A DNA stretch of 64,000 nucleotides, taken from Flavobacterium sp. LC2016-01. GTDB taxonomy: Bacteria; Bacteroidota; Bacteroidia; Flavobacteriales; Flavobacteriaceae. Where the stretch lies: NCBI RefSeq assembly GCF_009711135.1, contig NZ_WMIC01000007.1, positions 248,001-312,000 of the forward strand, read 5' to 3'. Of the stretch, positions 41,316 to 50,720 are shown piece by piece. Positions within the stretch are counted from its first letter, which is position 1. Every line of letters begins with the position of its first letter. The translations under genes were made by a program, and so were the position numbers. The notes beneath the pieces are model-generated. The model saw nothing but the letters and a program-made list of their open reading frames with translations. It did not search any database and was not told the origin of the DNA.

Positions 41316-42212
41316 TTAGATCTCTATGTAATTACCCGCAGAAAAATTAGCGATGATTAAATCGACATTTGTTTTGTAAGTCTTGGAAAAAGGGATCTTT
41401 TTCGGGGAATTTTTTATGTAACAAACTGAGTTTCCGTTATGAATTCTCGAAATGTAGTTTTGATTGATGATGTAACTGTTGTGAATTCGGATAAACGGAT
41501 GTACTAAAATACTTTCAAAATGCTTTAAAGTCTTGAAAGCAGTAACCATTTCGCCAGAATTTAAATAAATATCTGTCGAATTGTTATCGGCCTGAAAATA
41601 GCAGATATCAGCCGCATTCATGTAGCGATAATCGCCATATGACTTAATACAAAGAATAAGCGGTTTTTCTGGAATTTGCGAAATTTGCACTTCCTGAATA
41701 ACGATTGGCGCTTCTTCTTTAGTTATAATTTGATTCTCCTCTTCTAAAGGCATTATTTTGATCTCTGAGGCACTTTCTTCTAAAATATTAGCTTGTGTCT
41801 CAATCACAGCAGATTTTTGCTCTTTTGGCTCTAAAAGTACTTTTTCGAGCTTTAAAAGTGTTTTTACGACATCGACATGCGTCAAAGGCTTTAAGATATA
41901 ATCAAAAACGCCGTATTGAATGGCATCAAAAGCTAGTTCTTTTTTAGCCGTTGTAATAATGATTTTTGGTATCACAGATAAAAACCGATACAATTCGCCA
42001 ATGAAAGCGAGTGATAAATTACTCGCGCTGTCTTCAGCTTCAATTTCTAGAAAAATAAAGTACGGTCTGTGCTCTAAAACCAAATTTAATCCCTGCTGAT
42101 AATTCGTAGCCGAAGCTATAAAAGTTAATTCTGAAAAACCTTCTGCAACGATTCTGGTTTTCAAAACACTTTCAGCGTCATTGTCAATTATAATGTAGGA
42201 ATATTTTTTCAA
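41316..42212 (-). CDS. LytTR-type regulator with pseudo-receiver
   Basis: A 298-residue protein: receiver-like domain (about 1-120), a Glu-rich linker of about 65 residues, and a C-terminal LytTR DNA-binding domain (about 190-290, with FIRIHNSYIINQNYISRI). In the receiver the acidic pair (IIDNDAES) and the Lys of ILKPL remain, but the phosphoacceptor position reads FLEIE with Glu56 in place of Asp. Phosphorylation is therefore doubtful; Glu may mimic a permanently active state. Start codon is TTG at 42212: an in-frame stop lies a few codons upstream, and no ATG is present before the conserved YIIIDND. No kinase gene of the LytS type lies adjacent. Confidence 0.85.
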   Translation of the reverse strand: MKKYSYIIIDNDAESVLKTRIVAEGFSELTFIASATNYQQGLNLVLEHRPYFIFLEIEAEDSASNLSLAFIGELYRFLSVIPKIIITTAKKELAFDAIQYGVFDYILKPLTHVDVVKTLLKLEKVLLEPKEQKSAVIETQANILEESASEIKIMPLEEENQIITKEEAPIVIQEVQISQIPEKPLILCIKSYGDYRYMNAADICYFQADNNSTDIYLNSGEMVTAFKTLKHFESILVHPFIRIHNSYIINQNYISRIHNGNSVCYIKNSPKKIPFSKTYKTNVDLIIANFSAGNYIEI

Positions 42213-42410
42213 TTTGGTTTTAAATAATTTCTAAACGAATCTTAGCTTTTTTTCGTTTGATTCATTTTCTAATTTTAGCAGATGATGCGCAATTAAATTT
42301 ACATAATTTATTTATGCAAATAATTCATTGTTAACACATTACACTAAAATGTTAATACATAAAGATGAAATGCAAAAAAGTTCGATGAAATGCATTTTTC
42401 AAAATTAAAA

Positions 42411-42443
42411 AAATCCCAAACTCCTAAAAGGAATTTGGGATTT
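42411..42443 (-). terminator. Terminator of glyS
   Basis: AAATCCCAAACTCC pairs with GGAATTTGGGATTT (one mismatch), 5-base loop. Confidence 0.85.
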
Positions 42444-42465
42444 ATATAATGTTAATTGGGAAAAA

Positions 42466-44007
42466 TTACATTTTCATCAACCAGTTTTTCATTGATACTT
42501 CATTTTCAATAATCGCTCTCAATTCAGAAATTTTAACGCGATCTTGTTTCATTGTATCTCTATGACGAATCGTTACTGTTTCATCTTCTAGAGTTTGGTG
42601 ATCAACAGTGATACAGAATGGTGTTCCAAGAGCATCTTGTCTTCTGTAACGGCGTCCAACTGCATCTTTTTCATCGTAAGCCACATTGAAATCCCATTTC
42701 AAATCTTCAATGATTTTTTTAGAAACTTCTGGCAATCCATCTCTTTTTATCAATGGAAGAACCGCTGCCTTTGTTGGCGCTAAAACTGCAGGCAATTTAA
42801 GCACTGTTCTTGTTGAACCATCTTCTAAAGTTTCTTCTTGCAACGATGTTGCAAAAACCGCTAAAAACATACGATCAAGACCTACAGACGTTTCTACTAC
42901 GTATGGCACGTAATTTTCATTCAATTCAGGATCAAAATATTGCAGTTTTCTTCCTGAATATTGTTCGTGTGCTTTTAAGTCAAAATCAGTACGAGAGTGA
43001 ATTCCTTCTAATTCTTTGAAACCAAATGGGAAGTTGAATTCAATATCTGCTGCTGCATTTGCGTAATGCGCTAATTTTTCGTGATCATGAAAACGATAGT
43101 TTTCTTTTCCTAATCCTAAAGATAAGTGCCAGTTTAAACGTGTTGTTTTCCAGTGTTCGTACCATTGCATTTCTTCTCCCGGACGCACGAAAAACTGCAT
43201 TTCCATTTGTTCGAATTCACGCATACGGAAAATAAATTGTCTTGCAACAATTTCATTTCTAAATGCTTTTCCAGTCTGAGCAATTCCAAAAGGAACTTTC
43301 ATTCGGCCTGATTTCTGAACATTTAAAAAGTTCACAAAAATACCTTGCGCTGTTTCTGGACGTAAATAAAGATCCATTGCAGATTCTGCAGAAGCTCCTA
43401 ATTTAGTTCCAAACATCAAGTTGAACTGCTTTACATCAGTCCAGTTTCTAGAACCCGTTTCAGGATCAGCAATTTCAAGCTCTTCGATCAAAGCTTTTAC
43501 ATCTTCAAGATCTCCATTGCCTAAAGAACGTCCTAAACGCTCTCTGATTTCTCTTTCTTTAGCCAAATATTCAATTACACGAGCATTTGTAGTTACAAAT
43601 TCTTCTTCATTGAATGCATCGCCAAAACGAGCTTTTGCTTTTTCGATTTCTTTTTTAGCTTTCAGATTAATCTTTTCAGCAAAATCTTCCACTAAAACGT
43701 CAGCTCTATATCTTTTTTTAGAATCTTTATTATCAATCAAAGGATCATTAAACGCATCAACGTGGCCTGAAGCTTTCCAGGTTGTTGGATGCATCAATAT
43801 TGCAGCATCTAAACCAACAATATTTTCATTCATTTGAACCATTGATTTCCACCAATATTCTCTAATATTCTTTTTTAATTCGACACCATTTTGTGCGTAA
43901 TCATACACTGCACTCAATCCATCGTACACTTCGCTTGACGGAAAAATAAATCCGTACTCTTTTGCGTGCGAAACCACATTCTTAAATAAATCTTCTTGTT
44001 TTGCCAT
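42466..44007 (-). CDS. glyS: Glycine--tRNA ligase
   Basis: Single-chain (alpha2, eukaryote-like) class II synthetase of 513 residues that charges tRNA-Gly. Motif 2 region FRNEIVARQFIFRMREFEQMEMQ, LRPETAQGIFVNF and the C-terminal anticodon-binding domain (DAVGRRYRRQDALGTPFCITVDH) are all clear. A -7 element TATTTTTG (minus strand 44015-44022) is so close to the ATG that the mRNA may be nearly leaderless. Divergent from comF. Confidence 0.95.
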   Translation of the reverse strand: MAKQEDLFKNVVSHAKEYGFIFPSSEVYDGLSAVYDYAQNGVELKKNIREYWWKSMVQMNENIVGLDAAILMHPTTWKASGHVDAFNDPLIDNKDSKKRYRADVLVEDFAEKINLKAKKEIEKAKARFGDAFNEEEFVTTNARVIEYLAKEREIRERLGRSLGNGDLEDVKALIEELEIADPETGSRNWTDVKQFNLMFGTKLGASAESAMDLYLRPETAQGIFVNFLNVQKSGRMKVPFGIAQTGKAFRNEIVARQFIFRMREFEQMEMQFFVRPGEEMQWYEHWKTTRLNWHLSLGLGKENYRFHDHEKLAHYANAAADIEFNFPFGFKELEGIHSRTDFDLKAHEQYSGRKLQYFDPELNENYVPYVVETSVGLDRMFLAVFATSLQEETLEDGSTRTVLKLPAVLAPTKAAVLPLIKRDGLPEVSKKIIEDLKWDFNVAYDEKDAVGRRYRRQDALGTPFCITVDHQTLEDETVTIRHRDTMKQDRVKISELRAIIENEVSMKNWLMKM

Positions 44008-44077
44008 AGTGATGCAAAAATATAAAAAGTACTTTTAAAAAAAAGAAAAATAATAAAGATTGAAGTTTGAATTTCGT

Positions 44078-44085
44078 TAGTTTTG
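44078..44085 (+). promoter_or_regulatory. -7 element of comF
   Basis: TAGTTTTG. It lies after the TTG of the longest frame (44067), which rules that start out and supports the GTG at 44106. Confidence 0.5.
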
Positions 44086-44105
44086 TAACTAAATTCTTTC
44101 TATTT

Positions 44106-44789
44106 GTGTTTAATTCTATAATAAATCTCTTTTTCCCGAAAGTTTGCTCCGGATGTCGCTCTGTTTTAATGACTAACGAAACGGTTTTATGCACCAATTG
44201 CCGACATGAATTACCTCTGACGCAATATCATCTCGATTCTGAAAATGAAGCTGTAAAAAAGTTTTATGGAAAAGTTGAAATTGAGCATGCATCGGCTTTA
44301 TTGTATTTTATTAAAAAAGGAATTGTTCAGGAACTGATTCACAATTTAAAATACAAAGGACATGAGGAAATTGGAACTGTTCTTGGAAATTGGTATGCCG
44401 AAGATTTGAAAGAATTAAAATTAGAAACCCCTTTTGAAGTTGTAATTCCTGTTCCGCTTCATCCTAAAAAATTTAAAGAACGCGGTTATAATCAAGTTAC
44501 TGCTTTTGCAAAAGCAATTTCAAAAAATCTAAATCTTACTTTTGATGATGCGGTTTTGTACCGAAAAAAATATTCGAAAACACAGTCAAAAAAGAATCTT
44601 CTTGGCCGATCTGAAAACATTGAAAGCCTTTTTGATGTCAAATTCTCTGAAGAAAATCATAACAAACACTTTTTAATCGTTGATGATGTTTTGACAACTG
44701 GGTCAACACTTGAAGCCTGCGCAAAAGCACTGCTGAAAATTCCGGGAGCAAAAATCAGTATTGTTTGTATGGCCATGGCAAACTCTTAA
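44106..44789 (+). CDS. comF: ComF family phosphoribosyltransferase-like protein
   Basis: A 227-residue protein with an N-terminal four-Cys zinc finger (KVCSGC, then LCTNC at about residues 14-32) and a type I phosphoribosyltransferase domain with the PRPP loop LIVDDVLTTGST. Homologues help DNA uptake during natural transformation, probably by supporting single-strand DNA translocation with ComEC. The frame extends to a TTG at 44067, but a promoter element overlaps that region; GTG at 44106 gives the usual MFNSIINLFFPKVCSGC start. Other competence genes are not in the window. Confidence 0.88.
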   Translation: MFNSIINLFFPKVCSGCRSVLMTNETVLCTNCRHELPLTQYHLDSENEAVKKFYGKVEIEHASALLYFIKKGIVQELIHNLKYKGHEEIGTVLGNWYAEDLKELKLETPFEVVIPVPLHPKKFKERGYNQVTAFAKAISKNLNLTFDDAVLYRKKYSKTQSKKNLLGRSENIESLFDVKFSEENHNKHFLIVDDVLTTGSTLEACAKALLKIPGAKISIVCMAMANS

Positions 44790-44795
44790 AAAAGG

Positions 44796-44838
44796 AAATT
44801 CCAAACTCCAACTGATTACTTTTTGGAATTTGGAATTT
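44796..44838. terminator. Bidirectional terminator between comF and the metalloprotease
   Basis: AAATTCCAAACTCCAA with TTGGAATTTGGAATTT, 11-base loop, one mismatch. Confidence 0.85.
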
Positions 44839-44849
44839 TAGTTTTGAAT

Positions 44850-47522
44850 TTAATTCACAATAAGTTTTTTCACTGTTCTTCTTTCGCCATCAATAACCGT
44901 TACCAGATAAACTCCAGACACCGCATTTGGAAGCTGAATATTTTGATCAAAATTTGAAGTACTTTCAAACGTTTTTGAATAAACTGTTTTGCCCAAAATA
45001 TCGTGAACAAAAACTTTTACGCCTGTTGCCGATTCACTTTGAAACTTAATTGTAAAGTTCCCTTTATTCGGATTTGGATAAAGACTAAAATCGATATTGT
45101 CAAAATTTGGTGTTCCCAAAGTATAAGTTTGACTGCAAATATTAATTGAAGCCGAATTTAATGTCCCAAAGTTTCCAACCACAGCATCTCTAACTCTAAA
45201 AATCCAATTTCCCTGCGCTTTCTCACCATTAAATGCACTCAACACATCAACCGGCAAAACAATTTGTTCTGTCGTTGCATTACAATCTAAAGCAGCACCT
45301 GAATCATTAAACTGCATGGCTAAAGTAGATTTTGTCGATCCACAATTTTTATTGAATAATCGAACAACCGTTCCGGCAGGACTCACTATTTGAAGTTCTA
45401 TATCAGAAAATTTATCATGTGTTATATTCACAGAAACATCTACATCTGTAACTGTTGCTTCAGATACTGGAACAGTTATAGTTCTTGTAACAAAAGTGGT
45501 TGTATTAGGAATCGAAAACGAGCTTCCAAAACTATAACTATCGCAGGAAGAGTTCGAAGTATAACCAACTGCAAATGGTTTGCTGTTTATGGCATAAAAA
45601 ATATTTCCTGTTGGTTCAATTAAAATTCTGCAGTTTTTAGACGAAGGAACACTTGTAGGAAGTACAATAGTTTCAGAACCGTCGTTTGCTGTATTTGAAG
45701 CCAGAATTATAGGAAATGTTACACCTCCATCAGTAGATAATTTAATATTTACTGTTGAAGCACCCGAAAGTGTATTTGTATTGTTTACACTCCAAGTAAC
45801 TGTTTCACTCAAGCCTTGCCACCAACTAACATTATCATTTGTATGCGACGTTACTGCAAAAGGCCCCGCTGTTGAAACAACATTAACAACCATATCATCA
45901 GTAAATGTCTGCGCGGCACCTTGCGCGGCATTGTCTCGTCCTGTCAATGTAAAATGAAGCGTACGTGCAATTGATGAAACCGATTCCCAAGTGGTTGTTA
46001 GTCTGTTTTGAAGCACATAATTAAAACTTGGCATATAACGAACTGTACTCGCATTTGGAACTACAGAACGAAATAACGGTCCATCTGGTTTTGTTGCATA
46101 AGCTATACTTGTACTTCCAGAAGTCGTTGTTGCATTATCATTTTCTTCCCAATTATATGTAACCGAATCTCCTTCGGGATCTGAACCAGTTCCTGTCAAA
46201 ACAAAAGCGGTACTTATCGGAATTGTATAATCGTTTCCAGCACTAACCACCGGTGGATTATTTGTAATCGCTGTATTTACCGGACAACTTTTATTGGCCA
46301 ATACATTTTGAATCTGTCTGATACTTACGTAAGCAAAATAATCATCAGAAACATTTTGAATATCATAATCGCCCGTCACTCCGGCATAGGCCATAATTGT
46401 AGAACCGCTTCCTGGCTCAACATTAACGCTTGTTCTTTCTTCTGAATCATAAGAAAAAGTATGATTTGCACCTAATTGATGCCCAAATTCATGCGCCACA
46501 AAATCAATATCAAAAGTATCGCCTTGAGGTTTACCATCTGATGGGGATGTGAAAGCACTTCCTTTTCCTAAAGGGACTCCGGTTGTTGGATTTGTACAAA
46601 CGCAACCAATACATCCGGCATTACCTCCTCCGCCAGAAGCGCCAAATAAATGTCCAATATCATAATTGGCATTCCCAATTACATTTGTCAAAGTCGTTTG
46701 AACTTCTTGATTCCACGCGCCATCTGCACCTGCAGACGCATTTGAATAGGGATCTGAAGTGGCATCCGTATAAATTACAGCATCATTATTATCAATCAAA
46801 ACTAATTTTACTGCCAGATCTCTATTGAAAACGCCATTTACACGAGTCATTGTATTATTCATTCCGGCAAGTGCCAATGCTTTTGTACCTCCAAAAAAAG
46901 CCGTGTATTCCCCTGTACATGATATAGCCAAACGCATTGTTTTAAAAATTTTAGCGCTTGATGCTGTATTTGCCGTTTTTCCGGTAATACTTTTATTCAA
47001 AATCGCATCATCTGTTTTACAGATAAGTCTTTTAGAAGCCGAACTATTTTTGGCAAATAAGATATATTCGGTTTTATCATCTGGATTTTCCTCAATAAAT
47101 TCAGTCGATTTATCAGAACGGAATACCATTGTCTGAAGTCCGAGCGGTGAAACGCTGAAATGTATTTTGGCAGATTTATCGTCTAAACCACTTCCTTCAT
47201 AAGCTCTTATTTCGGGATATTTAGCTTGAAGTTCAGACTCAAAATTAGAAGATTCCCAAACAATAAAACGTTCTAAAGTTCCTACAGCATTTGGAATTGT
47301 AATTTCGGCTGTATTATTCTTTGATCCTTTTCCTGTGGCCGATGCCAGCTTTATTTTTAGAAGCTCTGAATTTAATTTATAATATAATTTCTCAGAATCT
47401 GAGGCGTTTATCCTTTTACTCAAGACAGTATTTGCACTGCTTTTTTGCCACAAATCAGTGTTTTGGGCGTTTAAAACAGTACAGAAAACGATAAAAAATA
47501 AAGAGAGTAAATATTTTTTCAT
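44850..47522 (-). CDS. Secreted M12B-like (reprolysin) metalloprotease, T9SS type A
   Basis: An 890-residue secreted protease. Order: signal peptide (about 1-19), propeptide-like region, a metzincin catalytic domain with the zinc site HEFGHQLGANH (His344, His348, His354; Glu345), a following Met-turn candidate (STIMAYAG), PKD/Ig-like domains, a proprotein-convertase P domain (about 660-800, ITHDKFSDIELQIVSPAGT), and a type A T9SS tail (LYPNPNKGNFTI to KKLIVN). It would be exported by the T9SS and anchored or released with tail cleavage. A -7 element TAATTTTG lies at 47542-47549 (minus strand). Confidence 0.93.
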   Translation of the reverse strand: MKKYLLSLFFIVFCTVLNAQNTDLWQKSSANTVLSKRINASDSEKLYYKLNSELLKIKLASATGKGSKNNTAEITIPNAVGTLERFIVWESSNFESELQAKYPEIRAYEGSGLDDKSAKIHFSVSPLGLQTMVFRSDKSTEFIEENPDDKTEYILFAKNSSASKRLICKTDDAILNKSITGKTANTASSAKIFKTMRLAISCTGEYTAFFGGTKALALAGMNNTMTRVNGVFNRDLAVKLVLIDNNDAVIYTDATSDPYSNASAGADGAWNQEVQTTLTNVIGNANYDIGHLFGASGGGGNAGCIGCVCTNPTTGVPLGKGSAFTSPSDGKPQGDTFDIDFVAHEFGHQLGANHTFSYDSEERTSVNVEPGSGSTIMAYAGVTGDYDIQNVSDDYFAYVSIRQIQNVLANKSCPVNTAITNNPPVVSAGNDYTIPISTAFVLTGTGSDPEGDSVTYNWEENDNATTTSGSTSIAYATKPDGPLFRSVVPNASTVRYMPSFNYVLQNRLTTTWESVSSIARTLHFTLTGRDNAAQGAAQTFTDDMVVNVVSTAGPFAVTSHTNDNVSWWQGLSETVTWSVNNTNTLSGASTVNIKLSTDGGVTFPIILASNTANDGSETIVLPTSVPSSKNCRILIEPTGNIFYAINSKPFAVGYTSNSSCDSYSFGSSFSIPNTTTFVTRTITVPVSEATVTDVDVSVNITHDKFSDIELQIVSPAGTVVRLFNKNCGSTKSTLAMQFNDSGAALDCNATTEQIVLPVDVLSAFNGEKAQGNWIFRVRDAVVGNFGTLNSASINICSQTYTLGTPNFDNIDFSLYPNPNKGNFTIKFQSESATGVKVFVHDILGKTVYSKTFESTSNFDQNIQLPNAVSGVYLVTVIDGERRTVKKLIVN

Positions 47523-47660
47523 ATTGGAGGCGTTGATACATCAAAATTAAGTGAATTAAATCAAATTCTTACATATAAACGACATTTAACGCTTTTTAGT
47601 CGACGAGTTGGCGTATTTTCACAAAAAGAAACAATCTTCTTTCAAAAAAATCAATTCGCC

Positions 47661-47695
47661 TTGGTATCAAATTCAAAATAGATAGTATAAATTTG
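47661..47695 (+). promoter_or_regulatory. ribF promoter
   Basis: TTG (47661-47663), 24 bases, TAAATTTG (47688-47695). The element covers the TTG at 47693 that opens the longest frame, so translation must begin further downstream. Confidence 0.5.
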
Positions 47696-47716
47696 CAGCA
47701 TCTTAAATTATTTGTT

Positions 47717-48646
47717 TTGAATCTTTTTCATTCTATAAACGATTTCCATTCGACCAAGAAAACAATACTAACACTTGGCACCTTTGACGGCGTGCATATT
47801 GGTCATAAAAAAATTCTGGAAAAAATTACTCAGAATACAGAAAATGGCAAATACGAAAGTTTAGTACTTACTTTTTTTCCGCATCCAAGAATGGTTTTAC
47901 AAGAGAAATCGGAAATAAAACTTTTAAATACGATTGCTGAAAAAACAAAACTTCTAGAAGCAACAGGAATTGAAAATCTTGTAATTCATCCTTTTAACGA
48001 AAGTTTCTCAAGATTAACCGCAGAAGAATTCGTTCATTCTATTTTAGTCGATCAATTTCAGATTCAAAAAATAATTATTGGACACGATCACCGTTTTGGA
48101 AGAAACAGAACAGCCAATATTGATGATTTAATTGCTTTTGGAGCCGAATATGGTTTTGAAGTAGAGCAAATTTCGGCTCAGGAAATTCAAGATGTTTCTG
48201 TGAGTTCAACCAAAATCAGAAAAGCACTTCAAGAAGGAAATATGGCTTTGGCCAATGAATACTTGGGTTATGCTTACTTTTTGACAGGAGAAGTTGTAAA
48301 AGGAAAACAATTAGGAAGAACAATTGGTTTTCCAACAGCGAACATCCAAATTGAAGAAGATTATAAATTAATTCCGAAAACAGGTGTCTATGCCGTAAAA
48401 GCAATTGTAGATCAAAAAGAAGTTTTTGGAATGATGAATATTGGTTTCAACCCCACTGTCAGCGGTGAAAAACAAACCATTGAAGTCAATCTTTTTGATT
48501 TTAATGAAGACATTTACGGAAAACAAATTGAGGTTTCTTTGCTGCAATATCTGCGCGAAGAACAAAAATTTGGTTCCGTTGATTTGTTAAAAGAACAATT
48601 AAATCAAGATAAAGTAAATTCTTTGGCATTTGTAAATCAACTTTAG
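47717..48646 (+). CDS. ribF: Bifunctional riboflavin kinase/FAD synthetase
   Basis: Converts riboflavin to FMN and then FAD. N-terminal nucleotidyltransferase domain: LTLGTFDGVHIGHKKIL and the KIIIGHDHRFGRNRT segment, closing with VSSTKIRKAL. C-terminal riboflavin kinase domain: GKQLGRTIGFPTANI and the GVYAV, MNIGFNPTV strands. The longest frame opens at TTG 47693 inside a promoter element; TTG 47717 gives MNLFHSINDF and is the best available start, since no ATG lies before the GTFDG motif. Length from there is 309 residues, normal for RibF. Confidence 0.92.
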   Translation: MNLFHSINDFHSTKKTILTLGTFDGVHIGHKKILEKITQNTENGKYESLVLTFFPHPRMVLQEKSEIKLLNTIAEKTKLLEATGIENLVIHPFNESFSRLTAEEFVHSILVDQFQIQKIIIGHDHRFGRNRTANIDDLIAFGAEYGFEVEQISAQEIQDVSVSSTKIRKALQEGNMALANEYLGYAYFLTGEVVKGKQLGRTIGFPTANIQIEEDYKLIPKTGVYAVKAIVDQKEVFGMMNIGFNPTVSGEKQTIEVNLFDFNEDIYGKQIEVSLLQYLREEQKFGSVDLLKEQLNQDKVNSLAFVNQL

Positions 48647-48765
48647 AGAACCTCAGATAAATACTTTTCGGCCTTTTTAAATCATCGTAGTTATTTTTTT
48701 AGTAAATTTGATATAGGACACTGTTCTTCAAATATTTACTATTAACTTCTTTAAAAATAACCACT

Positions 48766-49203
48766 ATGAAATTACCTAAAGAAATAACCAACGGGTTTCT
48801 GATATTCCTTGGAATAGGCATTTATTTTTTATTGATGAGTGTATTAGGACTGGCAGATTTATTCTATTTACGAACGCTGAATGTGTTTTTTATCTTTTAT
48901 GGCGTGAACAGAACAATGCAAATGAACCTGCGTGAAGGAGAAACCAATTTTGTGTCGAATGCAGTTTCTGCCATGGCAACTTCGGTAGTTGGCGTGTCAA
49001 TGAGTGTTTTCGGATTACTGGTTTATAGCTATGCAAGAGGTGGAGATGCTTATGTAAAAACCTTATCAGAGACATTTATGTTTGGAGGAAATCCTTCTGT
49101 ACCAACCTATTGCATCTGTTTACTTTTTGAAGGAATTGCCTCTTCAGTCATCGTAACTTTAATGATGATGCTGTATTGGAACAATAAATATGCTGCCGAT
49201 TAA
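48766..49203 (+). CDS. Four-pass membrane protein of unknown function
   Basis: A 145-residue protein with about four hydrophobic segments (residues 10-30, 35-50, 65-90, 115-140) and no known motif. It has its own -7 element (TAAATTTG, 48703-48710) and a strong terminator (49229-49276), so it is a single-gene unit between ribF and bioB. Confidence 0.7.
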   Translation: MKLPKEITNGFLIFLGIGIYFLLMSVLGLADLFYLRTLNVFFIFYGVNRTMQMNLREGETNFVSNAVSAMATSVVGVSMSVFGLLVYSYARGGDAYVKTLSETFMFGGNPSVPTYCICLLFEGIASSVIVTLMMMLYWNNKYAAD

Positions 49204-49228
49204 TATTTCAAAATAAATCGTAACATTT

Positions 49229-49276
49229 AACACTCTAAAATCATAGAATTATACATTTTTATGATTTTAGAGTGTT
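49229..49276 (+). terminator. Terminator of the membrane protein gene
   Basis: AACACTCTAAAATCAT and its exact complement, 16-base loop, T-rich tail. Confidence 0.9.
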
Positions 49277-49322
49277 TCTTTTTTGAAAATAACTGTCAAA
49301 TGTTCATTTACCGACTACATGA

Positions 49323-49353
49323 TTGGTTGATTAGAACAATTTAACTACTTTTG
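49323..49353 (+). promoter_or_regulatory. bioB promoter
   Basis: TTG (49323-49325), 20 bases, TACTTTTG (49346-49353), ATG at 49377. No clear BirA-type dyad was found around it. Confidence 0.65.
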
Positions 49354-49376
49354 AAGCTTCAAAAAACATTGTATCA

Positions 49377-50465
49377 ATGAGCATTACAAAACACAATTGG
49401 ACCAAAGACGAAATCATCGCCATATATAACAAGCCAATAATGGATCTTCTTTATGAAGCGGCAACCATTCACAGGCAAAATCACGATCCTAACGTAGTTC
49501 AGGTATCGACTTTATTATCAATAAAAACCGGAGGCTGTCCAGAAGACTGTGGTTATTGCCCTCAGGCGGCAAGATACAACACTGGTGTCGAAGGAAATGA
49601 TTTAATGAGCGTAAGTCAGGTAAAAGCGCAGGCTTTGCGTGCAAAATCAAGCGGATCATCTCGTGTATGCATGGGAGCTGCATGGAGAAACGTAAAAGAC
49701 GGTGAAGAATTTGATCAGGTTTTAGAAATGGTTCGTACCATTAATAAACTTGACATGGAAGTTTGCTGTACTTTGGGAATGATTACTGAAAATCAAGCAC
49801 AGCGTTTAGCAGAAGCAGGTTTATATGCTTACAACCACAATTTAGATACTTCTGAAGATTATTATAAAGATGTTATTTCGACACGTGCTTTTGAAGATCG
49901 TTTAGAAACTATAGAAAACGTTCGTAAAACAAATGTAACCGTTTGCAGCGGCGGTATTATTGGAATGGGAGAAAGCATTGAAGACAGAGCTGGAATGCTT
50001 GTTGCGCTTTCAACTTTAAATCCACAACCGGAATCAGTGCCAATCAATGCATTAGTTGCTGTTGAAGGAACTCCGATGGAGGATGAAAAACCGGTTGAAA
50101 TCTGGGAAATGATTCGTATGGTTGCTACAACCAGAATTGTAATGCCAGATACTCAAGTTCGTTTGTCTGCCGGAAGAACAAATATGAGTCGTGAAGGACA
50201 GGCAATGTGCTTTTTTGCTGGAGCAAATTCAATTTTTGCTGGAGACAAATTGCTTACAACTCCAAACCCTGATGTTCACGAAGACATGAAAATGTTTGAG
50301 CTTTTAGGATTGAATCCACAAAAACCTTTTACAAAAGTTTCACAGCCAAAAACGGTTGAAGCAGCAGATTCTCAATTTGCTCCGCTAGGCGAAAAACCAA
50401 AATGGACAAGACCAGGACACACAATTGAACGAAATGTTGAGCATTCGATTAAATCAAAAATTTAA
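49377..50465 (+). CDS. bioB: Biotin synthase
   Basis: Radical SAM enzyme that inserts sulfur into dethiobiotin. The 362-residue protein has the CxxxCxxC cluster site GGCPEDCGYCPQ (Cys54, Cys58, Cys61), YNHNLDTS, SGGIIGMGE and the C-terminal RLSAGRTNMSREGQ with the Arg that binds the auxiliary [2Fe-2S] cluster. Other bio genes are not present nearby. Own promoter and terminator. Confidence 0.96.
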   Translation: MSITKHNWTKDEIIAIYNKPIMDLLYEAATIHRQNHDPNVVQVSTLLSIKTGGCPEDCGYCPQAARYNTGVEGNDLMSVSQVKAQALRAKSSGSSRVCMGAAWRNVKDGEEFDQVLEMVRTINKLDMEVCCTLGMITENQAQRLAEAGLYAYNHNLDTSEDYYKDVISTRAFEDRLETIENVRKTNVTVCSGGIIGMGESIEDRAGMLVALSTLNPQPESVPINALVAVEGTPMEDEKPVEIWEMIRMVATTRIVMPDTQVRLSAGRTNMSREGQAMCFFAGANSIFAGDKLLTTPNPDVHEDMKMFELLGLNPQKPFTKVSQPKTVEAADSQFAPLGEKPKWTRPGHTIERNVEHSIKSKI

Positions 50466-50498
50466 TTTATAGCATTTAACTATCTGACTAAATACTTT

Positions 50499-50534
50499 AA
50501 AATTGCTTATGACCTCTGTGTTATAAGCAATTTT
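50499..50534 (+). terminator. Terminator of bioB
   Basis: AAAATTGCTTAT with ATAAGCAATTTT, 12-base loop, T-run. Confidence 0.85.
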
Positions 50535-50666
50535 TTATTATGCGCCTTTTGATCTTTTGATGCGAAAATTCAAAGCTCAAAATGGATTGATTATAAGAAT
50601 GAAAAGGCAATGATAACTATTTATGAAAATCTCAGAAAAAGTGTTTAAACAAGATTTAACAAATTT

Positions 50667-50710
50667 AAAAAGAGCCGTTATAGTTTTTAATTCTTTAACA
50701 GCTCTTTTAT
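50667..50710 (-). terminator. Terminator of the first T9SS adhesin-like gene
   Basis: AAAAAGAGC-cGTTA pairs with TAACa-GCTCTTTT; the A-run on the left is a T-run for the minus-strand transcript. Confidence 0.75.
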
Positions 50711-50720
50711 TTAAAACTAA

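Noticed and set aside
44067..44105. TTG at 44067 as the comF start
   Set aside because: A -7 promoter element (44078-44085) lies downstream of it and the extra residues do not resemble ComF N-termini.
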